Below, piece by piece: positions 36,333-45,126 of a DNA stretch of 64,000 bases (position 1 is its first letter; each line of letters starts with the position of its first letter). The translations under genes were made by a program, and so were the position numbers. The notes below the pieces were generated by a model. It was given only the letters and a program-made list of their open reading frames with translations, had not been told where the DNA came from and made no database searches. Source of the DNA: Nocardioides coralli (GTDB lineage Bacteria; Actinomycetota; Actinomycetes; Propionibacteriales; Nocardioidaceae); assembly GCF_019880385.1 (NCBI RefSeq), contig NZ_CP082273.1, positions 3,224,001-3,288,000 of the forward strand, read 5' to 3'.

Positions 36333-37025
36333 ATGACCGACCCGGAGATCCCGTCGGCGCTGCGCGCACGTCGGCTCGCCGTCATCTCGGCCGCCGCGCT
36401 GTCCGGCCTGCTCGTCCTCGTCTCGATGGTCCTCGACCCCGCGCCGGACGCCGACGGCACCGAGATGGTCGCGGGCTACGCCGAGCACCTGACGCGCTCG
36501 GGGCTCCACACCAACCTCATCCACTACGGCTTCGCACTGCTGGCACCCGTCGTCTACGCGATGGTGGCGCTGGTCCGGGGGCGCGGCGCGTGGCTGGCCA
36601 ACATCGCCGGCGTCCTGGCCATCGTGGGGTTGAGCACGCTGCCCGGCCTGGTCCTGCTCGACTTCACGAGCGTGGCGACGGTGCTGGCCACCGACCTGGA
36701 GACCTCAGCGCTCGTGGACGCCGAGCTGGAGGCGCTCCCCTACTTCATCGCCGTCATCATCCCGGCGTTCCTGACCTCGGTGCTGGCCCTGCCCCTGGCC
36801 GTGGTGGCGCTCTGGCGCGCGGGGCTCTTCCCCGGCTTCATGGCACTGCTCGCGCTGCCTGCCGCAGTGGCGCCCAACGTGATGCCCACCTGGTGGCTCG
36901 CGTTCGGCACCAACGCCGTGTGGATGCTCGCCGTCGCCTACTTCCTCGCCCGCGTCCCCGAGCAGCACTGGTACGCCGGAGCAGCTGGTCGCGCTCACGC
37001 ACCCACGGACCCCGTGCCTGCGTGA
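36333..37025 (+). CDS. Hypothetical membrane protein
   Basis: The 230-aa protein has about six hydrophobic segments, including LAVISAAALSGLLVLVSMVL, HYGFALLAPVVYAMVALV, WLANIAGVLAIVGLSTLPGL, FIAVIIPAFLTSVLALPLAV, FMALLALPAAVAP and GTNAVWMLAVAYFLA. No conserved enzymatic or transport motif is recognised. It is about 90 bp downstream of the BphX-like gene, in the same direction, with a GGAGCCACC upstream of the ATG. The function is unknown. Confidence 0.6.
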   Translation: MTDPEIPSALRARRLAVISAAALSGLLVLVSMVLDPAPDADGTEMVAGYAEHLTRSGLHTNLIHYGFALLAPVVYAMVALVRGRGAWLANIAGVLAIVGLSTLPGLVLLDFTSVATVLATDLETSALVDAELEALPYFIAVIIPAFLTSVLALPLAVVALWRAGLFPGFMALLALPAAVAPNVMPTWWLAFGTNAVWMLAVAYFLARVPEQHWYAGAAGRAHAPTDPVPA

Positions 37026-37045
37026 GCGCCGCCTAGGCTCGGAGC

Positions 37046-37678
37046 ATGTCCTTCACCGGCTTCCCCGTCGCCGCCCTGGACTTCTACGACGACCTGGAGG
37101 TCGACAACTCCAAGGCGTTCTGGGGGGAGCACAAGGCGACCTACACCGAGGCGGTGCGCGCGCCGATGGTCGCGCTGTGCGAGGCGCTCGGCCCCGAGTT
37201 CGGCGAGGCGAAGGTGTTTCGCCCCTACCGGGACGTGCGCTTCGCCAAGGACAAGACCCCCTACAAGACGCACCAGGGCGCCTTCATCGCCGTCGCGCCG
37301 GCCACCGGCTGGTACGTCGAGATCTCCGCGCGCGGCACCCGGGCCGGCGCCGGCTGCTACGGGCCGAGCAGCCCCCAGCTCGCCGCGATCCGGCAGGCGA
37401 TGGCCCACGACCGCACCGGTCCCGAGCTCGAGCGGATCCTCCACCAGCTGGAGGCGGACGGCTTCGACATCCACGGCGAGACGGTGAAGACCTCGCCGCG
37501 CGGTTGGTCGGCAGACCACCCGCGGATCGACCTGCTGCGCCGCAAGCAGGTGCTCGGGATGAAGCACTACGGCTTCGAGACCGACGCCATCGGGCCCGAC
37601 CTCCTCGACCGGGTCCGCGACGACTGGCGCCAGCTGCGGCCGATGGTCGAGTGGCTGGCCCAGCACGGCCGCACCTAG
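37046..37678 (+). CDS. DUF2461 family protein
   Basis: The 210-aa protein has the DUF2461 (TIGR02453) pattern: an N-terminal FYDDLEVDNSKAFWGEHKATY, the central VFRPYRDVRFAKDKTPYKTHQGA and a GWYVEISARGTRAGAGCYGPS stretch. Such proteins are widespread cytoplasmic proteins of unknown function. TAGGCT ends 6 nt before the ATG with no ribosome binding site, suggesting a leaderless mRNA. Its TAG stop shares a CTAG with the stop of the convergent gene. Confidence 0.85.
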   Translation: MSFTGFPVAALDFYDDLEVDNSKAFWGEHKATYTEAVRAPMVALCEALGPEFGEAKVFRPYRDVRFAKDKTPYKTHQGAFIAVAPATGWYVEISARGTRAGAGCYGPSSPQLAAIRQAMAHDRTGPELERILHQLEADGFDIHGETVKTSPRGWSADHPRIDLLRRKQVLGMKHYGFETDAIGPDLLDRVRDDWRQLRPMVEWLAQHGRT

Positions 37679-38532
37679 CCGCGCGGAACCTTCCCACGGG
37701 CACGGAGGGACCGAGCACCGATGACGGCATACCCACCCGTGATGGCCAGGCTGACCAGGCGGGTCCGCCGGGGCAGGTCGGTACGCAGGCCACTGATGGT
37801 GTCGCCGATGTCCACCATCAGGCCGAGCCGCTGCCACGTACGGCGTTCTTCCGGCTCAGCACCCAGGAACCCCGCGGCCAGGGCCACGGCCCGGACACCG
37901 TAGACGGCAGTCAGGTAGCGCACGTCGGGCTGACCGGCGGGAAGGCCGTAGAGACGGGCACCCGTCCGTGGCGCGACCCAAGCGGGGACACCGAGGAGGA
38001 GTCGGCCGAGCGCGAGCGCGGTCGGGGCGTCGACGCGGCTCGGCCGGTCGGTCAGGACCCGACGGTGCAGCAACGGGCCGACGCCACTGGTCCACCACGG
38101 CAGCCAGGCCGTTGGGGTGCGCGCGGCCAGCCGCAGCAGCGGGACCGGGTCGAAGTGGGAACGCCGGGCCGTGAGCAGCCCGTCCTCGACGGTGCACCGG
38201 TCGACGAGGGAGAGGACGAGCTCACGGCCCCCCGACCCGCCGATCGTGCCCCGCAGCGTCAGGTGGATGTCCACGACGAAGCTGCGCTCGTCGACATCGA
38301 CCCCAGCACGAGGTTCGAGGACGCCCCAGGCCGTCACCTCTCCCCGCAGGTCCGGCACCAGTCGCAGCAGGCGACCGTACTCCTCGGCGAGTGCACGGCG
38401 CCCGCTACGGGTCGGCAGCAGCGGTTGCTCGAGGCGGACGTCGTCGGCCACGATCTCGTCCCACGCGTGCGGGTGGGGACTCCGCCACCCTGCTGCGAAG
38501 CGCTCCACGAAGCGCTCGGCTGCCGAGCTCAT
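37675..38532 (-). CDS. SnoaL-like domain fused to a small membrane-like domain (DUF4267-type)
   Basis: The 285-aa protein joins two parts. Residues about 1-130 look like an NTF2/SnoaL fold (FVERFAAGWRSPHPHAWDEIVADDVRLEQPLLP, a typical SnoaL opening, then GRELVLSLVDRCTVEDGLL). Residues about 165-285 are hydrophobic with LALGRLLLGVPAWVAPRTGARLYGL and LTAVYGVRAVALAAGF, like small DUF4267-type membrane proteins. The fusion may tether a polyketide-cyclase-like domain to the membrane. The ATG has a GGAGG upstream. The stop codon overlaps that of the convergent DUF2461 gene. The catalytic role is unknown. Confidence 0.6.
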   Translation of the reverse strand: MSSAAERFVERFAAGWRSPHPHAWDEIVADDVRLEQPLLPTRSGRRALAEEYGRLLRLVPDLRGEVTAWGVLEPRAGVDVDERSFVVDIHLTLRGTIGGSGGRELVLSLVDRCTVEDGLLTARRSHFDPVPLLRLAARTPTAWLPWWTSGVGPLLHRRVLTDRPSRVDAPTALALGRLLLGVPAWVAPRTGARLYGLPAGQPDVRYLTAVYGVRAVALAAGFLGAEPEERRTWQRLGLMVDIGDTISGLRTDLPRRTRLVSLAITGGYAVIGARSLRARGKVPRG

Positions 38533-38635
38533 CACAACCTCCGTCGTCGTCTGCGGTGTGCCGGGCACGCTAGTTCAGGTCGCCGCCACGACGTCGACGG
38601 GTGTGGAGCCCGTGCTCCCTCCGCGCAGCCCGACC

Positions 38636-40297
38636 TCACGTCCCGTCGCGGCGGATGACCTCGGAGCCGCGGGACCATGCGGCCAGGGGCTCGGCGGACC
38701 CGATCTCGTCCTCGTGTAGGTCGAACGGGTCGCGGTCCAGGATCAGGATGTCGGCCGAGGCACCGACCCGCAGGTTCCCCGAGTCCTCCTGGTGGTTGGC
38801 GTGCGCGGCGCCGCTCGTGTAGGCCTGCAGCGCCTGGGTGAGGGTGAGGCCCTGCTCGTCCCGCATGGGGGGCTCCTCCTCGCTCTCGTCGGTGCTCCGC
38901 GAGGAGCGGTTCACCAGCACGTGGATGCCCTCCATCGGGTCGGGCGGGTTGATCGGCCAGTCCGAACCGCCCGCCACCAGGGCGCCGCTGCCGACGATGT
39001 CGGCGAACGGGTACTGCCACCCGAGGCGCTCCTCGTCGAGGTACGGCTCGACCATCTGCACGGCGGGAGTCTGCGACCTCGCCCACATCCCCTCGACGTT
39101 GGCGATCGCGCCGAGCAGCCGGAAACGGTTGCGGTCCGGGGGTGCCACCAGCTGGAGGTGTGCCAGCTGGTGGCGCTGGTTGCTCCACCCGTTGCGGCGC
39201 CGGGCCGTGCCGATGGCGTCCAGCGCCGTCCGCACCGCCCGGTCCCCGAGGGCGTGGAAGTGGGCCTGGAAGTCGGCCGCGTCCAGCGCGACCACCGCCT
39301 CCTCCAGCTGCTCGGGCTCGAGGAAGGTGAGACCACGCTCCCCGCCGTGGCAGGGGCACCGGGCACCGCCCAGGTAGGGCTCGTCGACGGCCATGGTGAA
39401 GATCTCCGAGACACCGTCGACCATCAGCTTGGCGGAGCCTGCGTCCAGCCCGGCCTCGGCGAGCCGGTCCCGCTCGGCCACCAGGTCCTCGATCTGCTCC
39501 ACCCCGCGGTGCCGGTCCCACCACAGCGCGAGCCGGACCCGGGCGGAGAGCTCCCCGGCCTCGACGAGGTCCAGGTAGGCCTGCGTCGGGTCGTCGATAC
39601 CGGCGTACCCGCCGACCAGGGCGTCCTGCCAGCCGACGATGCCCCAGGAGTGGAGGTGTGCCTGGGCCTCGCGCAACGCGTCGCGCTTCTCCTCACGCGT
39701 GGTGTCGACGTGGCGGTGCACCAGCAGCGCCGCCGCCTCGCGGAGGGTGCCGGTCGGGTTCCCGTCCCGGTCGCGCTCGATCCAGCCGTCCGGCGGGTCC
39801 GGGGTGTCGCGGTCGATCCCGGCGACCTCGAGGGCCCGGGTGTTGACCCACGCGTTGTGGTGGTCGTTGCTCGGCAGGAACGCCGGGCGGTGCGTCACGA
39901 CCCGGTCCAGGGCCTCCGCGGTCGGCCCCGTCCACTGGTCGAAGTGGTCCAGCGACCAGCCGCCGGCACGGAACCAGCCCTCACCGTCCTGCTCCCCCAC
40001 TGCGGTCGCAATCGCGTCCAGGCACTCCTCCGCACTCTCGCAGTCGGTGAGCAGGGTGCTGCGCAGCTCCAGCCCCCCGATCAGGGGGTGGACGTGTGCG
40101 TCGTGGAACGCCGGGAGCACCAGCCCGCCGGCGACGTCGACCTCCTCCACGCGCCGGTCCGGGGCGGCCATCTGCTCCCGGACCCGGTCGAGGGGTCCGA
40201 CGGCATGGATCATGCGGCCGCGCACGCCGACCGCGTGCTCGTGGTGGTAGGCCAGCCCGTCGAAGAGCCGCCCGTTGGCGAAGATCAGGTCGGTCAC
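38636..40297 (-). CDS. Amidohydrolase family protein (YtcJ-like, Amidohydro_3)
   Basis: The 553-aa protein is a YtcJ-type amidohydrolase. The metal site is in LPAFHDAHVHPLIGG (about residue 64), with later motifs SAKLMVDGVSEIFT, DFQAHFHALGDRAVR (His ligands) and VAGGSDWPINPPDPMEGI near the C-terminus. Substrates of this branch are poorly defined and include N-acyl compounds. There is no signal peptide, so it is cytoplasmic. GTG is the start codon. It lies downstream of, and on the same strand as, an Rrf2-type regulator, separated by 61 bp. Confidence 0.87.
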   Translation of the reverse strand: MTDLIFANGRLFDGLAYHHEHAVGVRGRMIHAVGPLDRVREQMAAPDRRVEEVDVAGGLVLPAFHDAHVHPLIGGLELRSTLLTDCESAEECLDAIATAVGEQDGEGWFRAGGWSLDHFDQWTGPTAEALDRVVTHRPAFLPSNDHHNAWVNTRALEVAGIDRDTPDPPDGWIERDRDGNPTGTLREAAALLVHRHVDTTREEKRDALREAQAHLHSWGIVGWQDALVGGYAGIDDPTQAYLDLVEAGELSARVRLALWWDRHRGVEQIEDLVAERDRLAEAGLDAGSAKLMVDGVSEIFTMAVDEPYLGGARCPCHGGERGLTFLEPEQLEEAVVALDAADFQAHFHALGDRAVRTALDAIGTARRRNGWSNQRHQLAHLQLVAPPDRNRFRLLGAIANVEGMWARSQTPAVQMVEPYLDEERLGWQYPFADIVGSGALVAGGSDWPINPPDPMEGIHVLVNRSSRSTDESEEEPPMRDEQGLTLTQALQAYTSGAAHANHQEDSGNLRVGASADILILDRDPFDLHEDEIGSAEPLAAWSRGSEVIRRDGT

Positions 40298-40358
40298 GGT
40301 CGGGCCCGTCGTCGGAGGAGGAGCTGGCCCGCGACAACCTACGCGACCCCGCTCGGCG

Positions 40359-40817
40359 CTAGTGCGGCTGCCAGGCGTCCTCGTCGGCGGTGCGGGTCGT
40401 GACCTCGGCCGGCAGCTCCGCCGCGGCCAGCTGCGCGATCGTGACGTGCTCGAAGACGTCGCGCAGCGAGCGCCGCGCGGCGATCCAGACGTGCTGGAGG
40501 ACCGAGGCCTCCTCGTTGTAGCTGACCGCCTCGGGCCGCAGCCCGTAGACCGACACCAGGGGTCCGTCCACCGCGCGGATCACGTCGGCCACGGTCACGT
40601 CGTCCGCCGGCCGCGCCAGTCGCCACCCCCCCGACTGCCCCCGCTGGGACAGCACGACGCCCGACCGCCGCAGGTCGGCGAGGATGCCCTGCAGGAAGCC
40701 GTGGGGGATCTCCTGCCGCCGTCCGAGCTCCTCGGCGCTCACGGCCGAGCCGTCGGTCTGCCGCGCGATCTCGATCAACGCCCGCAGGGCGTAGTCGGAC
40801 TTCGCGGAGACACGCAT
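40359..40817 (-). CDS. Rrf2-family transcriptional regulator lacking the cluster cysteines
   Basis: The 152-aa protein has the Rrf2 winged HTH (MRVSAKSDYALRALIEIARQ, LGRRQEIPHGFLQGILADLR, QRGQSGGWRLARPADDVTVADVIRAV). The Fe-S-ligating Cys residues found in IscR and NsrR are absent; the corresponding region reads LQHVWIAARRSLRDVFEHVTIAQL. It is therefore probably not a Fe-S sensor and may respond to a small molecule or cysteine metabolism like CymR. CACAAT ends 6 nt before the ATG, suggesting a leaderless mRNA. It is divergent from the FadE5-like gene, and a perfect dyad lies between them. Confidence 0.87.
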   Translation of the reverse strand: MRVSAKSDYALRALIEIARQTDGSAVSAEELGRRQEIPHGFLQGILADLRRSGVVLSQRGQSGGWRLARPADDVTVADVIRAVDGPLVSVYGLRPEAVSYNEEASVLQHVWIAARRSLRDVFEHVTIAQLAAAELPAEVTTRTADEDAWQPH

Positions 40818-40899
40818 GCGCAGATTGTGTCAGCCCGTGCCCTCGGTCACACCGGCCCCGTCGGCGGTTCCCATTTCCTTGCGTGCGTGACCGGGCCAA

Positions 40900-40929
40900 G
40901 GGATACTCGTTGTTACTGACGAGTATCCC
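40900..40929. promoter_or_regulatory. Perfect inverted repeat between the Rrf2 and acyl-CoA dehydrogenase genes
   Basis: The 11-bp arms GGGATACTCGT and ACGAGTATCCC are separated by 8 nt. The right arm overlaps TTACTGACGAGTA (40913-40925), a motif similar to the one upstream of the Fe-S reductase at 17023-17035. The site is 41 nt upstream of the dehydrogenase start. It could be bound by the neighbouring Rrf2 protein or by a distant fatty-acid regulator. Confidence 0.65.
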
Positions 40930-40970
40930 CTGGAAACAGGCCCCCTTCGAGCAACGAACAGGTGGAAGCA

Positions 40971-42848
40971 GTGAGCCACTACCGGAGCAACCTCCGCGAC
41001 ATCGAGTTCACCCTCTTCGAGGTCCTCGGCCGCGACGAGATCCTCGGCACCGGCCCGTTCGCCGAGATCGACACCGACACCGCGCGGGCCATCCTCGCCG
41101 AGGTCGACCGGCTCTCCCGCGAGGACCTGGCGGCGTCGTACGAGGACAGCGACCGCCACCCGCCGGTCTTCGACCCCGAGACCCACACCGCCCCCGTGCC
41201 GGAGTCGTTCGCGAAGAGCTACCAGGCCTGGATGGACGCCGAGTACTGGCGTCTGCAGATCCCCGAGGAGCTCGGCGGCACCCCCGCGCCCTCGTCGCTG
41301 GTGTGGGCGCTGGGCGAGATGGTGCTCGGTTCCAACGCACCGGTGTGGATGTACGCCGCCGGCCCGGCGTTCGCCAGCATCGTCCACCGCAACGGCAACG
41401 ACCGCGACAAGCGGATCGCCCAGATCATGATCGACCGGGGCTGGAACACCACCATGGTGCTGACCGAGCCCGACGCCGGCTCCGACGTGGGCGCCGGGCG
41501 CACCAAGGCCACCCCCAACGACGACGGCACCTGGAACATCGAGGGCGTCAAGCGCTTCATCACCTCGGCCACCAGCGGCCTGTCCGAGAACGTCGTCCAC
41601 CTGACCCTGGCGCGCCCGGTCGGCGTCGAGGGCGCCGGCGGCCCCGGCACCAAGGGCCTGAGCCTCTTCATCGTCCCCGAGCACCACTTCGACCCCGAGA
41701 CCGGCGAGCTCACCGGTGAGCGCAACGGCGTCTTCGTCACCAACGTCGAGGACAAGATGGGCATCAAGGTGTCCAACACCTGCGAGCTCACCTACGGCGA
41801 CCCCTCCATCGGCAACGGCGCCCCCGCCAGGGGCTGGCTGCTGGGTGAGGTGCACAACGGCATCGCCCAGATGTTCCAGGTCATCGAGAACGCCCGGATG
41901 ATGGTCGGCACCAAGGCCATCGCCACGCTGTCCACCGGCTACCTCAACGCCCTCGACTACGCCAAGGAGCGGGTCCAGGGCGCCGACCTGACCCAGGCAG
42001 CCGACAAGACCGCCCCGCGGGTGACGATCACCCACCACCCCGACGTACGCCGCTCGCTGATGACGCAGAAGTCGTTCGCCGAGGCGATGCGTGCGCTGGT
42101 GCTCTACTCCGCCAGCTGGCAGGACCGGATCCAGGTCGCCGAGCACAACGGGGAGACCGACGAGCTGGCCGCGGCCGTCAATGACCTGCTGCTCCCGATC
42201 GTCAAGGGCTACGGGTCGGAGCGCTCGTGGGTGCTGCTCGGCACCGAGTCGCTGCAGACCCTCGGTGGCTCCGGGTTCCTCAAGGAGTACCCGATCGAGC
42301 AGTACGTGCGCGACGCCAAGATCGACACCCTCTACGAGGGCACCACGGCGATCCAGGGCCAGGACTTCTTCTTCCGCAAGATCGTCAAGGACCAGGGCCG
42401 GGCGCTGGGCCACCTCGCCTCGGAGATCGAGTCCTTCATCACCAGCGAGGCCGGCAACGGCCGCCTCAAGCAGGAGCGGGAGCTGCTCGCCGCGGCCCTC
42501 GAGGACGCCAACGCCCTGGTCGGACACATGATCAACGACCTGATGTCGGCCGACGCCTCGGCCGAGGGCGGCGACGTCCGCAACATCTACAAGGTCGGGC
42601 TCAACACCACCCGCCTGCTGATGGTGCTCGGCGACGTGGTGTGCGCCTGGCTGCTGCTGCGGCAGGCCGAGGTCGCGCTCACCAAGCTGGGCGAGGGCGC
42701 CGCCGGCAAGGACCAGGCGTTCTACGAGGGCAAGGTCGCGGCCGCGCAGTTCTTCGCGCTGCACAACCTGCCCAAGGTCCGCGCGGAGCGGAAGATCGCC
42801 GAGAGCACCGACCTCGCGCTGATGGACCTCGACGAGGCCGCCTTCTGA
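40971..42848 (+). CDS. FadE5-like acyl-CoA dehydrogenase
   Basis: The 625-aa flavoprotein is a long-form acyl-CoA dehydrogenase with the C-terminal extension of the mycobacterial FadE5 group. It oxidises acyl-CoA to enoyl-CoA and passes electrons to ETF. Visible motifs are [20 protein letters not shown] at the start, [19 protein letters not shown] (FAD and substrate loop), [11 protein letters not shown], the [15 protein letters not shown] [19 protein letters not shown], and [18 protein letters not shown]. The GTG at 40971 with AGGTGG upstream is chosen. Its promoter motif resembles that of the Fe-S reductase, the likely downstream electron acceptor path. Confidence 0.92.
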   Translation: MSHYRSNLRDIEFTLFEVLGRDEILGTGPFAEIDTDTARAILAEVDRLSREDLAASYEDSDRHPPVFDPETHTAPVPESFAKSYQAWMDAEYWRLQIPEELGGTPAPSSLVWALGEMVLGSNAPVWMYAAGPAFASIVHRNGNDRDKRIAQIMIDRGWNTTMVLTEPDAGSDVGAGRTKATPNDDGTWNIEGVKRFITSATSGLSENVVHLTLARPVGVEGAGGPGTKGLSLFIVPEHHFDPETGELTGERNGVFVTNVEDKMGIKVSNTCELTYGDPSIGNGAPARGWLLGEVHNGIAQMFQVIENARMMVGTKAIATLSTGYLNALDYAKERVQGADLTQAADKTAPRVTITHHPDVRRSLMTQKSFAEAMRALVLYSASWQDRIQVAEHNGETDELAAAVNDLLLPIVKGYGSERSWVLLGTESLQTLGGSGFLKEYPIEQYVRDAKIDTLYEGTTAIQGQDFFFRKIVKDQGRALGHLASEIESFITSEAGNGRLKQERELLAAALEDANALVGHMINDLMSADASAEGGDVRNIYKVGLNTTRLLMVLGDVVCAWLLLRQAEVALTKLGEGAAGKDQAFYEGKVAAAQFFALHNLPKVRAERKIAESTDLALMDLDEAAF

Positions 42849-42854
42849 GAGCAG

Positions 42855-42894
42855 ACGACGGCGCCGCACGGGATGTCCCGTGCGGCGCCGTCGT
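42855..42894 (+). terminator. Strong hairpin terminator after the acyl-CoA dehydrogenase
   Basis: A perfect 19-bp stem, ACGACGGCGCCGCACGGGA with its complement, closes a 2-nt loop and begins 6 nt after the stop codon. It also lies 21 bp beyond the end of the convergent protease gene, so it can serve both genes. Confidence 0.85.
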
Positions 42895-42915
42895 GCTGTG
42901 TGCGGGCGTCGGTCC

Positions 42916-44019
42916 TCAGTAGACGCTCACGCCGTAGGCGTTCAACGCCTCGGTGACGGGCTGGAAGTACGTCGTCCCGCCCCAGGTGCAGTTGCCGTTG
43001 CCGCCCGAGGTCAGGCCGAGCGCGGTGGACCCGGCGAACAGCGAGCCGCCGCTGTCACCACCCTCGGCGCAGATGTTGGTCTTGATCAGGCCGTAGACGG
43101 TGCCCTCGGCGTAGTTGACGGTGCTGTTGAGGGCCTGCACGGTGCCGCTCCGGACACCGGTGGTGCTGCCGCTCCGGGTGACCGACTGCCCCACGTAGGC
43201 GTTGCCGGAGGTGGTGATGTCGCGGTAGGTCCCGTTGTAGAGGTAGACGTTCCCGGACCCGGCGCTCGTGGTGTAGCGGACGATTCCGTAGTCGTTGCCC
43301 GGGAAGCTGGTGCCGGCCCGGTCGCCCATCTTCGAGGTCTGGCTGGAGTTCGAGTACCACGGGACCGACAGGTTGGTGCAGTGGCCGGCGGTCAGGAAGT
43401 AGTAGGTGCTCCCGGAGCGGACGTTGAAGCCGAGCGAGCAGCGCGAGCCGCCACCGTAGATCGCCTGGCCCCCGGAGACGGTCGGGGAGAGGGTGCCCTC
43501 GATGCGCTCCACGCTCGCCTTGTCGCCGAACGACGCGACGATGCGGGTGATCCGCGCGGTGGCCTTGGGGCCGACCGTCGAGTCGAGGCTGACGACCACC
43601 TCGTTGCTCTGCGGGTCGACCGCCCAGGCGGTGCCCGCCGTGGAGACGCGGTCGTCGAGGGTCTGGGTGACCTTGTCCAGCGCCTTGGCGCTGAACCGCA
43701 CCCGACGGGCCGCGAAGCCGTCGGCCCGGGCCTCGCGCGCCGCGGCGGCCGACGTGACGTCGACGACCATTCGGCCCTTGCGAGCGTCGTACCAGGCCCC
43801 GGCAGTGCGCCGGTCACCGATGGCCGCGGCCGCGTCGGTGGCCCGGTCGGCCTGGCGGACGCCGGCGTCGGCGCGGGCGACCGAGCGGGCGCCCTCCTTC
43901 TTGCCGGGCTGGGGATCCGGGGACGAGGCCGATCCGGCCGGCGCCATCCAGATGGTGAGAGAGGTGCCCAGCGCCACGGTGGCGGCGAGCAGGGCCTTCT
44001 TGGGGGTGGATGTTGACAC
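42916..44019 (-). CDS. Secreted S1-family serine protease, alpha-lytic/streptogrisin type
   Basis: The 367-aa preproenzyme has an export signal ([20 protein letters not shown]), a pro-region (about 35-175) acting as folding chaperone in this family, and a mature domain starting near [18 protein letters not shown]. The triad is His in FLTAGHCTN, Asp in GNDYGIVRY and Ser in [10 protein letters not shown]; paired Cys around His and Ser match streptogrisins. The GTG start has GGGAG upstream. The enzyme is probably self-processed and degrades extracellular protein. It faces the acyl-CoA dehydrogenase across a shared terminator. Confidence 0.92.
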   Translation of the reverse strand: MSTSTPKKALLAATVALGTSLTIWMAPAGSASSPDPQPGKKEGARSVARADAGVRQADRATDAAAAIGDRRTAGAWYDARKGRMVVDVTSAAAAREARADGFAARRVRFSAKALDKVTQTLDDRVSTAGTAWAVDPQSNEVVVSLDSTVGPKATARITRIVASFGDKASVERIEGTLSPTVSGGQAIYGGGSRCSLGFNVRSGSTYYFLTAGHCTNLSVPWYSNSSQTSKMGDRAGTSFPGNDYGIVRYTTSAGSGNVYLYNGTYRDITTSGNAYVGQSVTRSGSTTGVRSGTVQALNSTVNYAEGTVYGLIKTNICAEGGDSGGSLFAGSTALGLTSGGNGNCTWGGTTYFQPVTEALNAYGVSVY

Positions 44020-44268
44020 GAGGGTTCTCCCTTCGGTGGATGCACCCGATGCACATCCACCGCCGTCCGGGTCCCGGTGCGGAGTGTCCCCCCGATGGGA
44101 CACGAGTCAGGACGACGTCCTGTCCGGCGGCGACGCGTGCGGCTGGACACTGCCTATCCCGGAACGGAGCAACCGGACAAGGGTTGACTTCCTCCGGGAG
44201 GGGGTCTACGGCCGCGGTGCCGACCTCGCTACGCTGACCTGACTGTTCACTCGACAGGAGGCACACGC

Positions 44269-44481
44269 ATGGGCATCGGTGTAGGCATCCTCTTGCTGGT
44301 CATCGGCCTGATCCTCACCCTCGGGGCCGTCGACCTGCCCGACGCGATCACCGACGTGGTCGACACCAGCACGGTCGGCTGGATCTGCCTCATCGTGGGC
44401 GGCCTGGCGATCGTTCTCGCGCTGGTGATGAACCAGCAGCGGACGCGGACCAAGCACGTCGAGGAGCGACGCCACGGCTGA
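44269..44481 (+). CDS. DUF6458-like small membrane protein
   Basis: The 70-aa protein has two hydrophobic helices, GVGILLLVIGLILTLGAVDL and VGWICLIVGGLAIVLALVM, joined by a short acidic loop, with a basic tail NQQRTRTKHVEERRHG. It fits the DUF6458 family of tiny actinobacterial membrane proteins of unknown role. A strong ACAGGAGGCACACGC ribosome binding site precedes the ATG. A candidate promoter is TTGACT (44184-44189), 17 nt, TACGGC (44207-44212). A LysE-type exporter gene follows 6 nt later, probably in the same operon. Confidence 0.75.
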   Translation: MGIGVGILLLVIGLILTLGAVDLPDAITDVVDTSTVGWICLIVGGLAIVLALVMNQQRTRTKHVEERRHG

Positions 44482-44487
44482 CCGGCG

Positions 44488-45087
44488 GTGATCACGGCCG
44501 CTGCGGCCGGTCTGGTCACCGGGCTCACCCTCATCATCGCGATCGGCGCGCAGAACGCGTTCGTCCTGCGCCAGGGGCTGCTGCGGGCCCACGTCGGCGT
44601 GGTGGTGGCGATCTGCGCGGTCTCCGACCTGGCGCTGATCCTCGCCGGGGTGGCGGGGATCGGCGCGGTCGTGGAGCAGGCTCCGGTGGCGATCACGGTC
44701 GTCCGCTGGCTCGGGGTGGCCTTCCTCAGCTGGTACGGCGTCAGCTCGCTGCTGCGCGCCCGGCAGCCCGAGGCCCTGCGGGCCTCCCGGACCGCGGCGG
44801 CCTCCCGGCGTACGGCCGTGGCGACGGCGCTCGCGCTCACCTGGCTCAACCCGCACGTCTACCTCGACACGGTGCTGCTGCTCGGCTCCATCGCCAACCA
44901 GCACGGTGACGGGCGGTGGTGGTTCGGAGGTGGGGCAGCGCTGGGCAGCCTGGTGTGGTTCACCGGTCTGGGCTACGGCGCACGTCGGGCCTCCGGCCTC
45001 TTCGCCAGTGCCCGGTCGTGGCGGGTGCTCGACGTGGTGATCGGACTGACGATGCTCGGCATCGCGGTCACGCTCGCCCTCGGCTGA
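44488..45087 (+). CDS. LysE/ArgO-family amino-acid exporter
   Basis: The 199-aa membrane protein has six predicted helices and LysE hallmarks: the start TGLTLIIAIGAQNAFVLRQGLLR, the FLSWYGVSSLLRAR segment and TWLNPHVYLDTVLLLGS. The family exports basic amino acids such as lysine and arginine. GTG is the start codon, 6 nt after the small DUF6458-like gene. No LysG-type regulator lies next to it. The substrate is predicted from the family only. Confidence 0.92.
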   Translation: MITAAAAGLVTGLTLIIAIGAQNAFVLRQGLLRAHVGVVVAICAVSDLALILAGVAGIGAVVEQAPVAITVVRWLGVAFLSWYGVSSLLRARQPEALRASRTAAASRRTAVATALALTWLNPHVYLDTVLLLGSIANQHGDGRWWFGGGAALGSLVWFTGLGYGARRASGLFASARSWRVLDVVIGLTMLGIAVTLALG

Positions 45088-45126
45088 CCACTCCCCCTCG
45101 CGACCGCCGTCGGTCATGATGGGCCC

